Made by a program: the position numbers and the translations under genes. Shown in pieces: positions 1 through 9,025 of a stretch of DNA of 64,000 bases. The stretch comes from Ponticoccus litoralis (GTDB taxonomy: Bacteria; Pseudomonadota; Alphaproteobacteria; Rhodobacterales; Rhodobacteraceae), in NCBI RefSeq assembly GCF_039769985.1, contig NZ_JBDNCH010000002.1, positions 3,162,001 to 3,226,000 of the forward strand, read 5' to 3'. Within the stretch, counting starts at the first letter, position 1, and every line of letters starts with the position of its first letter. Below the pieces are notes generated by a model that did not search any database, was not told the DNA's origin, and saw nothing but the letters and a program-made list of their open reading frames with translations.

Positions 1-503
1 GGGGGCGGCTGAAATCGCAGCTGACGGTGCCGCTGGCCACGGGCGAAAGCCTGTACTCCGGGTTCGAGTTCCTCCGGCTTTTGCAATGCGCGGGCGCCGA
101 CATCATCCAGCCCGACATCTGCGCCGTCGGCGGCCTCTTGGAGATGCGCAAGATCGCCACGATGGCAGAGGCCTTCTACGTGCCGGTCGCGCCGCATAAC
201 CCGATGGGGCCGCTGGCGACAGCGGTGAACCTGCATTTCGCCGCCGCCTGTCCGAACTTCAAGATCCTCGAATACCGGCTGCCCGGCACCGCGGCCTTCC
301 TTGGCCGGGATCTGGCGCAGGTGGACGAGGCGGCGGGCTACGTCAAGGATCCCTACCTGCCGGTGGATGGCTACCTCGAATTCCGCCCCGACCGGCCCGG
401 ATGGGGTGTCGAGATCGACGAGGACTACCTGAAGACCGACCGCTACATCCACTGGGAACGCAAACTGCCCATCCGCCCCGACGGATCGACGGGCTACACA
501 TGA
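1..503 (+). CDS. Enolase-superfamily sugar-acid dehydratase, C-terminal part
   Basis: The reading frame enters from the left edge (first full codon at base 3), so only the last ~167 residues are present. The visible part is the end of the (beta/alpha)7-beta barrel and the return of the capping domain of the mandelate racemase/muconate lactonizing family. ATGESLYS, IIQPDICAVGG (a barrel metal/acid-base strand) and APHNPMGP, a His-containing strand, are typical of acid-sugar dehydratases. The tail HWERKLPIRPDGS recalls the galactonate/mannonate dehydratase group. The stop overlaps the next start (ATGA). With udh and kdgD downstream, a role in aldarate or uronate breakdown is inferred; the exact substrate cannot be read. 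Confidence 0.85.
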   Translation, partial: GRLKSQLTVPLATGESLYSGFEFLRLLQCAGADIIQPDICAVGGLLEMRKIATMAEAFYVPVAPHNPMGPLATAVNLHFAAACPNFKILEYRLPGTAAFLGRDLAQVDEAAGYVKDPYLPVDGYLEFRPDRPGWGVEIDEDYLKTDRYIHWERKLPIRPDGSTGYT

Positions 504-1322
504 CCGAGGCCGCTGCCCTGCGCGCGACCCTGCGCCGCCTGCTGGCGCTGGAGCCCGAGGCCCTGCCGCCCGAGCACAGCTTTCTGGTGCCCGAAGGCGA
601 GGGCCCCTTTCCGGCGGTGCTCTATGCGCATCTGCACGGCGGGCACTACCACCTCGGGCGGCGCGAGTTGACCGAGGGCTGGCGCTGCCTGCAAGGCCCC
701 TATGCGCCGGACCTTCTGGCGGCGGGCTACGCGGTGCTTTGTATCGACATGCCCGGTTTCGGCGCGCGGCAGGGCGAGGGCAACGAGGGCGCGCTGGCCA
801 AGGCGGCGCTCTGGCAGGGGCGCACGCTGATGGGCCGGATGCTGGGCGAATTGCAGGCGGGCTTCGACTGGCTGGCGGCGCATCCGAAGGTGGACGCGGG
901 CAGGATCGCCACGCTGGGCCTGTCCATGGGCGGCACCCACGCCTATTGGCTGGCCGCTCTGGAACCGCGCGTCGCCGCCGTGGCGCAGCTTTGCGTGCTG
1001 GCCGATATCGGCCCGATGATCCGCGACGGGTCCTTCGACAAACACAACCACTACATGACCGTGCCGGGGTTCCTGCGCCATGCCGAAATGGGTGACGTGG
1101 CCGGGCTGGTCGCGCCGCGCCCGCAGCTTGTCTGTCACGGCGCGGCTAGACGCCCTGACGCCGGAACCGGCGCGCGGCCATGCTCTGACGCGCCTGCGCG
1201 CAGCCTATGGCGGGTCCGAGGCGCTGGAGCTGTTCACCGCGCCCGGCGCGGGTCACGAAGAGACACCGGACATGCGCCGCAGGGTGCTGGATTTCCTGTC
1301 CCGGACCATCGGGCAGGAGTGA
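500..1322 (+). CDS. Dienelactone-hydrolase-like alpha/beta hydrolase (frameshifted near 1140)
   Basis: The ATG overlaps the preceding TGA. The first ~213 codons give an alpha/beta-hydrolase fold: an oxyanion region LYAHLHGGHYHLG, the nucleophile elbow LSMGGTHAYW (Ser about residue 141) and the core strand PQLVCHG. The frame then breaks near 1140. The rest, with the acid loop DALTPEP and the catalytic His in APGAGHEETPD, continues in another frame to the TGA at 1320. Removing one base would give one ~273-residue protein of normal family length. It lies in the uronate operon, so an ester or lactone of a sugar acid is a reasonable substrate, but this is inference. The break may be a sequence error rather than a mutation. 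Confidence 0.75.
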
Positions 1323-1339
1323 AATCAATGGGAGGAACC

Positions 1340-2140
1340 ATGCTGAACCGACTTCTGATCACCGGGGCCAACGGCAATCTGGGGCGCGAGATGCGTACGC
1401 GCCTGACGCATCTGGCTAAGACCATCCGCCTGTCCGACCGGGGCGACCTTGGCGCGGCGCAGGCGCATGAAGAGCTGATGCCCTGCGATCTGGGCGACAA
1501 GCAGGCCGTGGAAGAGCTGGTCGAGGGCTGCGACGGTATCCTCCACCTTGGCGGGCAATCGGTCGAGGCGCCACTGGAGGTGATCCGCAACGCCAACCTC
1601 GACGGCATGTTCAACCTCTACGAGGGCGCCCGGAAATCGCGCGTTACGCCGCGCATCATCTTCGCCTCGTCCAACCACGCCATCGGCTTTCACAAGCAGA
1701 CGGAACGGCTGGACGCCGAGTCCGTCACCCGGCCCGACGGGCTCTATGGCGTGTCCAAGGTCTTTGGCGAGGCCATCGCCAGCATGTATCACGACAAGTT
1801 CGGGATCGAGACGGCCAGCGTGCGCATCGGATCGTGTTTCCCCGAGCCCAAGAACCACCGGATGCTGTCCACATGGATGAGCCACGAAGATTTCGTGCGC
1901 CTGATCGAGCGGATCTTCATCACGCCGCGCCTCGGCTGCCCGATCATCTACGGCGCCTCGGCCAATGCGGCGTCCTGGTGGGACAACCGCGAGGTGGCCT
2001 ACCCGGGCTGGACCCCGCAGGACAGTTCCGAGCCCTTCCGCGCCAAGATCGACGCCGAGATGGACCCGCCGAAGGGCGACGATGCGAACGCCCTCTACCA
2101 GGGTGGCGGCTTCTGCGCCGACGGCATTCACGAAGACTGA
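1340..2140 (+). CDS. udh: Uronate dehydrogenase (NAD-dependent epimerase/SDR fold)
   Basis: A protein of 266 residues, matching the ~265 of Agrobacterium-type uronate dehydrogenase (EC 1.1.1.203), which oxidises D-galacturonate or D-glucuronate to the aldarolactone with NAD+. Visible features are the Rossmann motif TGANGNLG at residues 8-15, the substrate loop HLGGQSVE, FASSNHAIG, and the catalytic YGVSK (Tyr-x3-Lys). Family-specific stretches RIGSCFPEP and GASANAASWWDN are also present. A GGAGG lies just before the ATG at 1340; an in-frame readthrough from the hydrolase frame is only a consequence of the upstream frameshift. It is followed 40 bases later by kdgD, the third step of the same pathway. 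Confidence 0.93.
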   Translation: MLNRLLITGANGNLGREMRTRLTHLAKTIRLSDRGDLGAAQAHEELMPCDLGDKQAVEELVEGCDGILHLGGQSVEAPLEVIRNANLDGMFNLYEGARKSRVTPRIIFASSNHAIGFHKQTERLDAESVTRPDGLYGVSKVFGEAIASMYHDKFGIETASVRIGSCFPEPKNHRMLSTWMSHEDFVRLIERIFITPRLGCPIIYGASANAASWWDNREVAYPGWTPQDSSEPFRAKIDAEMDPPKGDDANALYQGGGFCADGIHED

Positions 2141-2180
2141 CCCATTCCTCAAACCGAACGATTCAAGGAAGATACGACCC

Positions 2181-3086
2181 ATGATTGCCCCGACCGAGCT
2201 GCGCGACATCATCCGATCCGGCCTGCTGTCCTTCCCCGTCACGCCCTTCGACGCTGACGACAATTTCAACCCCACCGCCTTCTCGGCCCATCTGGAATGG
2301 CTGAGCCCGCACAAGATCGCGGGGCTGATCGTTGCCGGCGGCACCGGAGAGCTGTTCTCGCTGTCGCCCGCCGAGGTGGTCGAGGTGGTCAGGACCGCCC
2401 GCGCCGCACAGCCCGGCCAGCCGGTGCTTGCCGGCTGCGGCTATGGCACGAAGATGGCCTGTGACATGGCCCGCGCCATCGAAGCGGCGGGCGGCGACGG
2501 CATCCTGTTGCTGCCGCACTACCTGATCGGCGCGCCGCAGGACGGGATCGAGGCGCATATCCGCGCGGTCTGCAAATCCACCGACATGGGGGTGATCGTC
2601 TACAACCGCGGCCAGTCGGTCTGTTCCGCCGACACGCTGGCGCGGCTGGTCGAGGATTGCCCGAACCTGATCGGCTTCAAGGACGGCACCGGCGACATCG
2701 ACACGGTCAAGCGCATCACCGTGACCCTGGGCGAGCGGCTGGCCTATATCGGCGGCATGCCCACGCATGAGCTCTTCGCACAGGCGGTGCGCGGCGCGGG
2801 CGTGGACACCTATTCCTCGGCAGTGTTCAACTTTGTCCCCGAGACCGCGCTGGAATTCCACGCCGCCTTCAAGGCGCATGACGATGCCAAATGCGAGCAG
2901 ATGCTGCGCGATTTCTACTATCCGTTTGCCAAGATCCGTGACCGCAAGACCGGCTACGCCGTCTCGGCCATCAAGGCGGGTGTCAGCCTGCGCGGCTTCG
3001 ACACCGGGCCGGTGCGCAGGCCGCTGACCGACCTGACCGAGGAAGAGCGCGGCATGATGATGGCGCTGATCGGGGATCGAAAGTGA
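2181..3086 (+). CDS. kdgD: 5-dehydro-4-deoxyglucarate dehydratase
   Basis: A protein of 301 residues of the DapA/N-acetylneuraminate lyase TIM-barrel family. The Schiff-base lysine sits in LIGFKDGTGD and the partner tyrosine in GVIVYNRG; AGGTGELFSL is the substrate carboxylate loop. The product, PFPVTPF-type start and C-terminal KAGVSLRGF region fit KdgD (EC 4.2.1.41), which dehydrates and decarboxylates 5-keto-4-deoxyglucarate to 2,5-dioxopentanoate in the cytoplasm. It closes the operon of dehydratase, hydrolase and udh. A paired inverted copy of the dispersed 3' element follows and probably terminates it. Other DapA-family aldolases are possible but context favours KdgD. Confidence 0.92.
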   Translation: MIAPTELRDIIRSGLLSFPVTPFDADDNFNPTAFSAHLEWLSPHKIAGLIVAGGTGELFSLSPAEVVEVVRTARAAQPGQPVLAGCGYGTKMACDMARAIEAAGGDGILLLPHYLIGAPQDGIEAHIRAVCKSTDMGVIVYNRGQSVCSADTLARLVEDCPNLIGFKDGTGDIDTVKRITVTLGERLAYIGGMPTHELFAQAVRGAGVDTYSSAVFNFVPETALEFHAAFKAHDDAKCEQMLRDFYYPFAKIRDRKTGYAVSAIKAGVSLRGFDTGPVRRPLTDLTEEERGMMMALIGDRK

Positions 3087-3123
3087 CGGTTTGGGAACCG
3101 GTTTCGCCTCGCTTGCGCGCGGC

Positions 3124-3265
3124 GACCGGTAGGGGCTTTGCCCCCGGACCCCCAAGGTATTTGCTGGACCAAAGAAGGATGGGGCGCGGTCCCTCCGTCT
3201 TCTTTGGTCCGAAAATACCTCGGGGAGTGCGAGGGGCGGAGCCCCTCGTTCCCCCGGTCACCCCT
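3124..3265. repeat. Dispersed 3'-end element, head-to-head pair
   Basis: Between the convergent kdgD and the response regulator lie two oppositely oriented copies of an element with the core GGTATTTG...GACCAAAGAAG, each flanked by a G/C-run hairpin. Together they form a large inverted repeat (GTATTTGCTGGACCAAAGAAG facing its imperfect complement). The position suggests a bidirectional terminator. Confidence 0.7.
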
Positions 3266-3288
3266 GGGGCGGATGCGGTGCGTAGGAC

Positions 3289-4006
3289 CTAGCTGCGCGA
3301 CGATCGCCAGCGTTCGAAGTCTCTTTGCGCGGCTTCCGAGGGTCTCGATGTTCAGCGTTCGCGTCACCAGCGCGCGGTTCAGGGCGCGCACGCGTTTGTT
3401 CAGCGGGCGGTCGGTCTCGCAGTCGTCGTCCACGCCCAGCTTGTCGTAGAGCGCCAGAAGCCGGTTCTGGACGGTGCGCAGGGACATGCCGCGCCGCTCG
3501 GCGATGAGCTTGTCCTGCAAGCCGATCGAGAGGTCCAGCAGCACCGCGTATTCGCTGTCGTCGAGCGCATTGCGCGGGGTGGCGGCGCGGCGTTGCAGGC
3601 GGTGGATCTCTCGGTCCACCATGATCTGGCCCTCGATCAGCACCGCGCGCAGCGCCAGTTTCAGCCGGTCGCGCGGCGCGGTCTTGAGCACGTAGCCATA
3701 GGCGCTGTCCTCGGGCACGATGGCGGCGATGCCGCGCAGGTAGGCCTCGTCCGCGTAGTTCGACCAGAACAGGATGCGGGTCTCGGGGCGCTCCTGCCAG
3801 AGCGTGCGCGCCGCCTCGATGCCGTTGCGGCGGGCCATGCGCAGGTCCATGACCACCGCCTCTATGCCGATGGTCCGCGCCTCTTTTTCGGCCTCTTCGC
3901 CGTGCAGCGCGTGGTAGATCTCTGTCACCTCGGGCAGGGCCTCGGCCAGTGTATCCTCCATGTAGGAGGCGTGGAACTGGTCGTCCTCGACAAGCAGGAC
4001 CTTCAT
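3289..4006 (-). CDS. Two-component response regulator with HTH output domain (frameshift near 3339)
   Basis: The start ATG overlaps the stop of the histidine kinase (ATGA), so the two are translationally coupled. The receiver begins MKVLLVEDDQ (acidic pocket), has the phospho-acceptor Asp in VVMDLRMARRNG and the Lys in YVLKTAP. The C-terminal half, DLSIGLQDKLIAERRGMS followed by LRTVQNRLLALYDKLGV, is a LuxR/NarL-like helix-turn-helix. Near 3339 the sequence reads CCGAGGG; deleting the G gives CCAGG and a tail ending RWRSSRS with a TAG at 3289. Without that correction the frame runs on antisense through the intergenic repeat into kdgD. It probably controls the divergent ABC operon. Confidence 0.85.
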
Positions 4007-5179
4007 TGCGGCGCCTCCAGCGTGACCGTGACGGTTGTCCCGCCGTCGCCGGTGATCTCGAGCCTGGCCGAGATCAGCCGCGCCCGCGTGCGCATATGGG
4101 ACAGGCCCGACTGCCGGGCGGGCGTTGGCGGGATGCCGCAGCCGTCGTCGCGGATCGTCACCGCAAGCGCGCCGGGGGCGGGGCGGGCCACGGTGACGCG
4201 GATCTGCGCGGCGCCGGCGTGCCGGGTGGCGTTGTTGACCGCCTCCTGCACGATGCGGAAGAGCGCGGTGCGCACGGTGGGGGCGAGCCGGTCGGGCGCG
4301 CCATCGGTGCCGTCGTCCACTGTGGTCCGCGCCCGGCCCGAGGCGGCGCGTTCGAGGTGGACCCGGACCGCATGGGCAAAGCCGAAGAGGTCCAGCAGCG
4401 TCGGCACGGCGGTGTCGATGATCCGCCGCAGGTCGTCGATGGTGTCGCGCAGCCGCGCCGCAAGCTCGGAGGCGGGCAGGGGCCGGTCGCCGGTCGCCTC
4501 GCGCAAGAGCCGCGAGAGATCGGCGAGCGTCTGGTCGTGCAGGTCCATGCCGACGCGCTGCCGCTCCTGCTCCAGCCGCTGGGTGAGTTCCAGCGCGCCC
4601 TGCCGCAGGCCCTCGTCGCTGGCGCGCGCCAGCTCGATGCTGCGGGCGCCGCGCCGGATGCGTTCGGCCTGATGCAGGGCGTGCACATGCGGCGCCAGCG
4701 TGTCCGCGATGTCCCGGGCGCGGGCCACGGTTCCCGCGTCGTAGAGCCCCTGCGTCGAGTGCGACAGGTTCAGCGTTCCGATCAGCCGCCCCTGTATGCG
4801 CATCGGCACGTTCACCCGGGCGCGCAGGGCGTGGTTCAGGATGGGTTCGCAGGAGGCGCACGGGTAGGTGTAGCGCGGGTCCGTGGTGGCGTCCTCGGCA
4901 AGCATGACATCGCAGGCGCCGGTCAGGATGTCGCGGATCGGCGCGTGATCGACCCGGCCCGAGGCGCGCGACCAGCGGGTGCGGATGCCGGTCTCGTAGC
5001 TGACGACCCAGCCGGGACGGTCGAGCAGGCAGATGTCCGCATGGGTGAAGGGGATTGCCGAGGCGATCTCTGCCGCAACCGAGTCGAGCGCACTGGGTGA
5101 TGCTGCTGCGCCGGTCCAGCGCCCTGTCGATGCGCGCGCAAAGGCCGTCCTGCGGCAGGGTCAGGGTGTTTTCGGCCAT
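4003..5179 (-). CDS. GAF-domain histidine kinase, HisKA_3 type (frameshift near 5091)
   Basis: The start at 5179 follows GGAGGAGAC. Residues ~25-165 form a GAF-like sensor with no membrane segment, so it is a cytoplasmic kinase; CASC and nearby Cys residues (GACDVM) could matter for sensing. The H-box is MDLHDQTLADLSR (HisKA_3), followed by the N-box VQEAVNNATRHAG and G1 box DDGCGIP of the ATPase domain, ending TVTVTLEAPQ. The frame breaks at a CACTGG site at 5091; deleting one base joins SSIT to ALDSVAAEI and gives ~391 residues. It is coupled to the response regulator and divergent from a carbohydrate ABC importer, whose substrate it may sense indirectly. Confidence 0.85.
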
Positions 5180-5259
5180 GTCTCCTCCGGGCGGGTCGCG
5201 GGGGTCGGGTTGCGCGTCCCTGCAACCTTGCCCCCCGAATGGCGGAAAGGGAACAGCCG

Positions 5260-5304
5260 AACCCGCAAGCCTCTTGCGGGAACCCGCAAGCGTTCTGCGG
5301 GTCG
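5260..5304. promoter_or_regulatory. Two tandem palindromes in the kinase/ABC divergent promoter
   Basis: Within the 378-base divergent intergenic region (5180-5557) lie CCCGCAAG-N3-CTTGCGGG and, directly abutting, AACCCGCAAG with a matching TTCTGCGGGT arm. The two near-identical inverted repeats are spaced 20-22 bases apart, as expected for cooperative binding by a dimeric regulator. The neighbouring response regulator is the obvious candidate; this is inference. The rest of the region shows no gene. Confidence 0.55.
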
Positions 5305-5557
5305 CTGCCTTTACAGTCGGGGCCCGGGCGCTTCACGATTGCCGCGTCGCAGGGGCCTGCCGTGAAGCCGGTCGCCTGACGAAACAGGAGGAGGCGCGGC
5401 ACAGGCGCCGTAGGATACGGGTGTGCGCGCTGCGCTCGTCCGAAGGCCGCGCGGCAGCGCGCGGTCGGCATTCTGCGCGGAGACGCGCAATCGCTATGCC
5501 GCGCGGGAGAGGCGCGGTGCACATGATGCGCGGAGACACGCGCAAGGGAGGACTGAC

Positions 5558-6571
5558 ATGAAAAGGCTCTTTCTGGGCGCGGCGACGCTGGCCCTGATGG
5601 CGGGCGCCGTCTCGGCGCAGGACGCGGACACCAGCGGCAAGCGCATCGCGCTGTCGAACAACTACGCGGGCAACTCGTGGCGGCAGGCGATGCTGTCGAC
5701 CTTCCAGGAAACCGCCGATCAGGCCGTCGCGGAGGGTGTCGTGGCCGCCGCCGACCCCTATACCACCTCGGAAAACCAGGCGACCGAGCAGGCCGCGCAG
5801 ATCCAGAACATGATCCTGCAGGGCTATGACGCCATCGTGCTGAACGCCGCCTCTCCGACCGCTCTGAACGGCGCGGTCAAGGAAGCCTGCGACGCCGGGC
5901 TGGTGGTTGTCAGCTTCGACGGCATCGTGACAGAGCCCTGCGCCTGGCGCATCGCGGTGGATTTCGCCGCCATGGGCAAGGAAGAGGTGGACTATCTCGC
6001 GGGCCGTCTGCCGGAGGGCGGCAACCTGCTGGAGATCCGCGGTCTTGCGGGGGTTTTCGTGGACGACGAGATCTCCAAGGGCATCCACGCGGGCGTGGCC
6101 GAGCATGACCAGTTCGAGATCGTCGGCTCGGTGCATGGCGACTGGGCGCAGGATGTGGCGCAGAAGGCCGTGGCGGGCATCCTGCCCTCGCTGCCCGAGG
6201 TCGTGGGTGTGGTGACGCAGGGCGGTGACGGCTACGGCGCGGCGCAGGCCTTTGCCGCCGCGGGCCGCGACACGCCGCTGATCGTGCTGGGCAACCGTCA
6301 GGACGAGCTGAAATGGTGGGCCGAGCAGCGCGACGCCAACGGCTACGAGACGTTGTCGCTGTCGATTGCGCCGGGCGTGGCCTCGCTGGCCTTCTGGGTG
6401 TCGCAGCAGATCCTCGCGGGTGAAGAGGTGCCGAAGGACCTGACCGTGCCCTTCCTGAAGATCACGCAGGACACGCTGGACGAGGCGCTGGAAACGACGC
6501 CCGAGGGTTCGGTCGCCAATGTGTCCTATGCGCTGGAAGACGCGCAGCAGGTCATCGCGGAGGCAAAGTGA
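5558..6571 (+). CDS. Periplasmic sugar-binding protein of an ABC importer
   Basis: A protein of 337 residues with a clear Sec signal (MKRLFLGAATLALMAGAVSAQ, cleavage after AQ). The mature part, KRIALSNNYAGNSWRQ onward, is a type I periplasmic binding fold (Peripla_BP_4, RbsB/XylF-like), with QAAQIQNMILQGYDAIVLNA and the ligand region FDGIVTEPCAW. The ATG follows AAGGGAGGA. It is the first gene of an operon with an ATPase, two permeases and an SMP-30 lactonase. A double palindrome after the stop may lower downstream transcription relative to this gene, as is common for binding proteins. The substrate is unknown; a sugar or sugar acid is inferred from context. Confidence 0.9.
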   Translation: MKRLFLGAATLALMAGAVSAQDADTSGKRIALSNNYAGNSWRQAMLSTFQETADQAVAEGVVAAADPYTTSENQATEQAAQIQNMILQGYDAIVLNAASPTALNGAVKEACDAGLVVVSFDGIVTEPCAWRIAVDFAAMGKEEVDYLAGRLPEGGNLLEIRGLAGVFVDDEISKGIHAGVAEHDQFEIVGSVHGDWAQDVAQKAVAGILPSLPEVVGVVTQGGDGYGAAQAFAAAGRDTPLIVLGNRQDELKWWAEQRDANGYETLSLSIAPGVASLAFWVSQQILAGEEVPKDLTVPFLKITQDTLDEALETTPEGSVANVSYALEDAQQVIAEAK

Positions 6572-6582
6572 GCCGGACCGGA

Positions 6583-6624
6583 AAATTTCATCGATGAAAT
6601 TTGCAAAAGGTGTCCACACCTTTT
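6583..6624. repeat. Double palindrome between binding-protein and ATPase genes
   Basis: A perfect 20-base palindrome AAATTTCATCGATGAAATTT is followed two bases (GC) later by a 9-bp-stem hairpin AAAAGGTGT/ACACCTTTT. The same architecture recurs at 21521-21565 with a different second stem. It may act as a partial terminator or mRNA stabiliser inside the operon. Confidence 0.6.
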
Positions 6625-6687
6625 GACACCGCCCCTCGCGCGCGACGCGCGGGGGGCACGCGACAGCCCTTGGGACGAGCGAAGACC

Positions 6688-8099
6688 ATGACAGCGACAG
6701 AGGGCCTGCCCATCGTCACATTGACGGGGGCGGCGAAGCATTTCGGCCCGGTGCGGGCGCTGGATGGCGTGGACCTGACGGTCCGGCCCGGCGACTGCCT
6801 TGGCCTTGTCGGCCACAACGGCGCGGGCAAATCCACGCTGGTGAATATCGTGAACGGCTCTCTGCCGCCCTCGGGCGGCACGGTGGACTTCCCCGGCGGG
6901 CCACAGGGGCTGCGCAGCGTCTTTCAGGAGCTCTCGCTCTGTCCGAACCTGACCGTGGCCGAGAACCTGCGCATCTCGCATCCCGCACTGAAGGGGCCGG
7001 GCTGGCGCCGCCCCGCGCGGGCCGAGATCCGCGCGGCGCTGGACGCGGTCTTTCCCGGCCATGGCATCGACGCCGATGCCGAGGTCGACACGCTGTCCAT
7101 CGCCGAACGCCAGATGGTCGAGATCGCCATCGGCTTCGCCCCCGGGGCGGGGCCGCGCGGCTGGTGATCCTCGACGAGCCGACCTCCTCGCTGGATGCGG
7201 GCATCGCCGAGCAACTGCTGGCGCATATCCGCCGCTTCTGCGCCGGGGGCGGGGCGGTCATCTTCATCTCGCACATGCTGGGAGAGATCTTCGCCGTCGC
7301 CAGCCGCATCGTCGTGCTGAAGGACGGCAGGGTGGTGGCCGAGCGGCCCGCCGAGGGCTTCACCCGGCAGGGGCTGGTGGATGCCATGGGCCATGTCGCC
7401 ACCGAGGAAACCGCCCGCGCCGCCGAGGCCCGCCCGCCGCTGGGCGCGGTCATCCTGCAAGCCGAGGGGCTGGAGGCCCGGCGCGGCGAGGTCGTGGGCC
7501 TTTCGGGCCTCGCGGGCCATGGGCAGGCCGCCGCTCTGGCGCGGCTTTATCTTGCGCAGACCTCGGACTGGCGCGCGGGAAAGACCGCGCGCGCGGTCTT
7601 CGTCGCCGGCGACCGGCCGCGCGACGGGGTGCTGCCGCTCTGGTCCATCCTGCGCAATATCTCGGTCTCCGTTCTGGGCCGCGACGCGCGGCGCGGGATG
7701 GTGAACCGTGAGGCGGAACAGCGCATCGCCGAGGACTGGAAGCGCCGCATCGGCATTCGGACCGGGAGCCTCGACAACCCGATCCTCTCGCTCTCGGGGG
7801 GCAACCAGCAGAAGGTGCTCTTTGCCCGCGCGCTGGCCTCTGACGCGCCCATCGTGGTCATGGACGACCCCATGCGCGGCGTCGACGTGGGCACCAAGCA
7901 GGACGTCTACGCGATGATCCGCGCCGAGGCCGCCCGGGGCCGCACCTTCCTGTGGTACTCGACAGAGACAGAAGAGGTCTGCCAGTGCGACCGCGTCTTC
8001 GTCTTCCGCAACCACGCCATCAGCGCAAAGCTGACCGGCGCCGACATCACCGAAGAGAAGATCCTCGAAGCCTCCTTCGAGATGCAGGAGGCCTCGTGA
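6688..8099 (+). CDS. Sugar ABC transporter ATP-binding protein, RbsA/MglA type (frameshift near 7150)
   Basis: Two fused ATPase domains. Domain 1 has Walker A GHNGAGKST, Q-loop FQELSL, signature LSIAERQ and Walker B LVILDEPTSS, then ISHMLGEIF (H-loop). Domain 2 has the degenerate Walker A typical of this family (GLAGHGQ), signature LSGGNQQKV and a Walker-B-like VVMDDPMRG. A one-base loss within a G/C run near 7150 separates the signature motif from Walker B. No stop-free frame spans it, so an undisturbed gene (~470 residues) is inferred. The linker between domains is rather short for the family. The stop overlaps the first permease start (GTGA), indicating coupling. Confidence 0.85.
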
Positions 8100-9025
8100 A
8101 TTTCCTAGCCCGCCACCGGATCATCCTGCCGGTCGTGTCCCTTGCCGTCCTGCTGGCGCTGACCTTCTGGATGCAGCCCCGCGCCATGAGCTATTTCGGC
8201 CTGAACCTGCTGTTCAACCTCGCGGTGCCCATCGCGCTGGCGACCATCGCGCAGATGTGCGTGATCATGGTCAACGACATCGACCTCTCGATCGGCGCCT
8301 TCGTCAGCCTCGTGGCCTGCGTCACCGCGACTTTCCTGAACGATACGCCCATGCTGGGGGTGCTGATCCTCCTGGCGCTGATCCTGTCCTACGCGGTCAT
8401 GGGCGCGGTGATCCACGGGCTGGACCTGCCCGCCATCGTCGTCACGCTGGGCATGTCCTTCGTCTGGGGCGGGCTGGCGCTGTTCATCCTGCCGACGCCG
8501 GGTGGCGCGGCGCCGGGCTGGATTCGCACGCTGATGACGGTGAAACCGCCGCTCGCGCCCATGGCCGTGGTGGCGGCGGTGCTGATCGCGGCGGTGACGC
8601 ATGTCATGTTCATCCGCTCGGGCCTTGGCACGGTCCTGCGCGGGGTCGGCGGCAACATGCGCTCGGTCCAGCGGGCGGGGTGGAACGTGATCTACCTCAA
8701 GGCGCTGGCCTACGGGCTGGCGGGCCTTTTCGGCGTGCTTGCGGGCATGGCGCTGGTCGGGCTGACCACCTCGGCGGATGCCAATATCGCGCTGCGCTAC
8801 ACCCTGCTCAGCATCGCGGGGGTGATCCTCGGCGGCGGAGAGTTCATCGGCGGCAAGGTCTCCCCCGTGGGGGCGGTAATCGGGGCGCTGACGCTGACGC
8901 TGGCGGCCTCCTTCCTCTCCTTCATGCGGCTTTCACCCGACTGGCAGATCGGCGCGCAGGGGGCGATCCTGATCCTCGTGCTGACCGCGCGGCTGCTGTT
9001 CGCCCGGAAAGGAGCGGCAGCATGA
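8096..9025 (+). CDS. Sugar ABC transporter permease 1 (RbsC family)
   Basis: A protein of 309 residues starting with GTG at 8096, overlapping the ATPase TGA. It has about nine hydrophobic segments and the BPD_transp_2 family's conserved stretch VNDIDLSIGAFVSL near residue 60, plus the C-terminal GVILGGGEFIGGKVSPVGAVIGAL loop that contacts the ATPase. It forms the membrane pore with the next gene, which it overlaps by ATGA. An upstream in-frame extension (from 7952) is antisense to sense in the ATPase frame and is not used. Confidence 0.9.
   Translation: MNFLARHRIILPVVSLAVLLALTFWMQPRAMSYFGLNLLFNLAVPIALATIAQMCVIMVNDIDLSIGAFVSLVACVTATFLNDTPMLGVLILLALILSYAVMGAVIHGLDLPAIVVTLGMSFVWGGLALFILPTPGGAAPGWIRTLMTVKPPLAPMAVVAAVLIAAVTHVMFIRSGLGTVLRGVGGNMRSVQRAGWNVIYLKALAYGLAGLFGVLAGMALVGLTTSADANIALRYTLLSIAGVILGGGEFIGGKVSPVGAVIGALTLTLAASFLSFMRLSPDWQIGAQGAILILVLTARLLFARKGAAA

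Noticed and set aside
401..2140. A 579-codon frame joining hydrolase and epimerase sequences as one fusion protein
   Set aside because: The middle part is out of register for both families; it arises from the frameshift near 1140, and udh has its own ribosome site and ATG at 1340.
2163..3155. Long minus-strand frame opposite kdgD
   Set aside because: Mirror of the coding strand in high-GC DNA; Arg/Gly/Ala-rich with no motif. The same applies to the many other long antisense frames, for example 9885-10985, 32100-34937 and 47164-48138.
2954..4006. Response regulator extended into the kdgD region
   Set aside because: The extension is antisense to kdgD and the intergenic repeat; correcting CCGAGG at 3336 gives a natural stop at 3289.
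7427..8099. Loss of function in the second ATPase domain because of its degenerate Walker A
   Set aside because: A degenerate second P-loop is normal for RbsA/MglA-type double ATPases.
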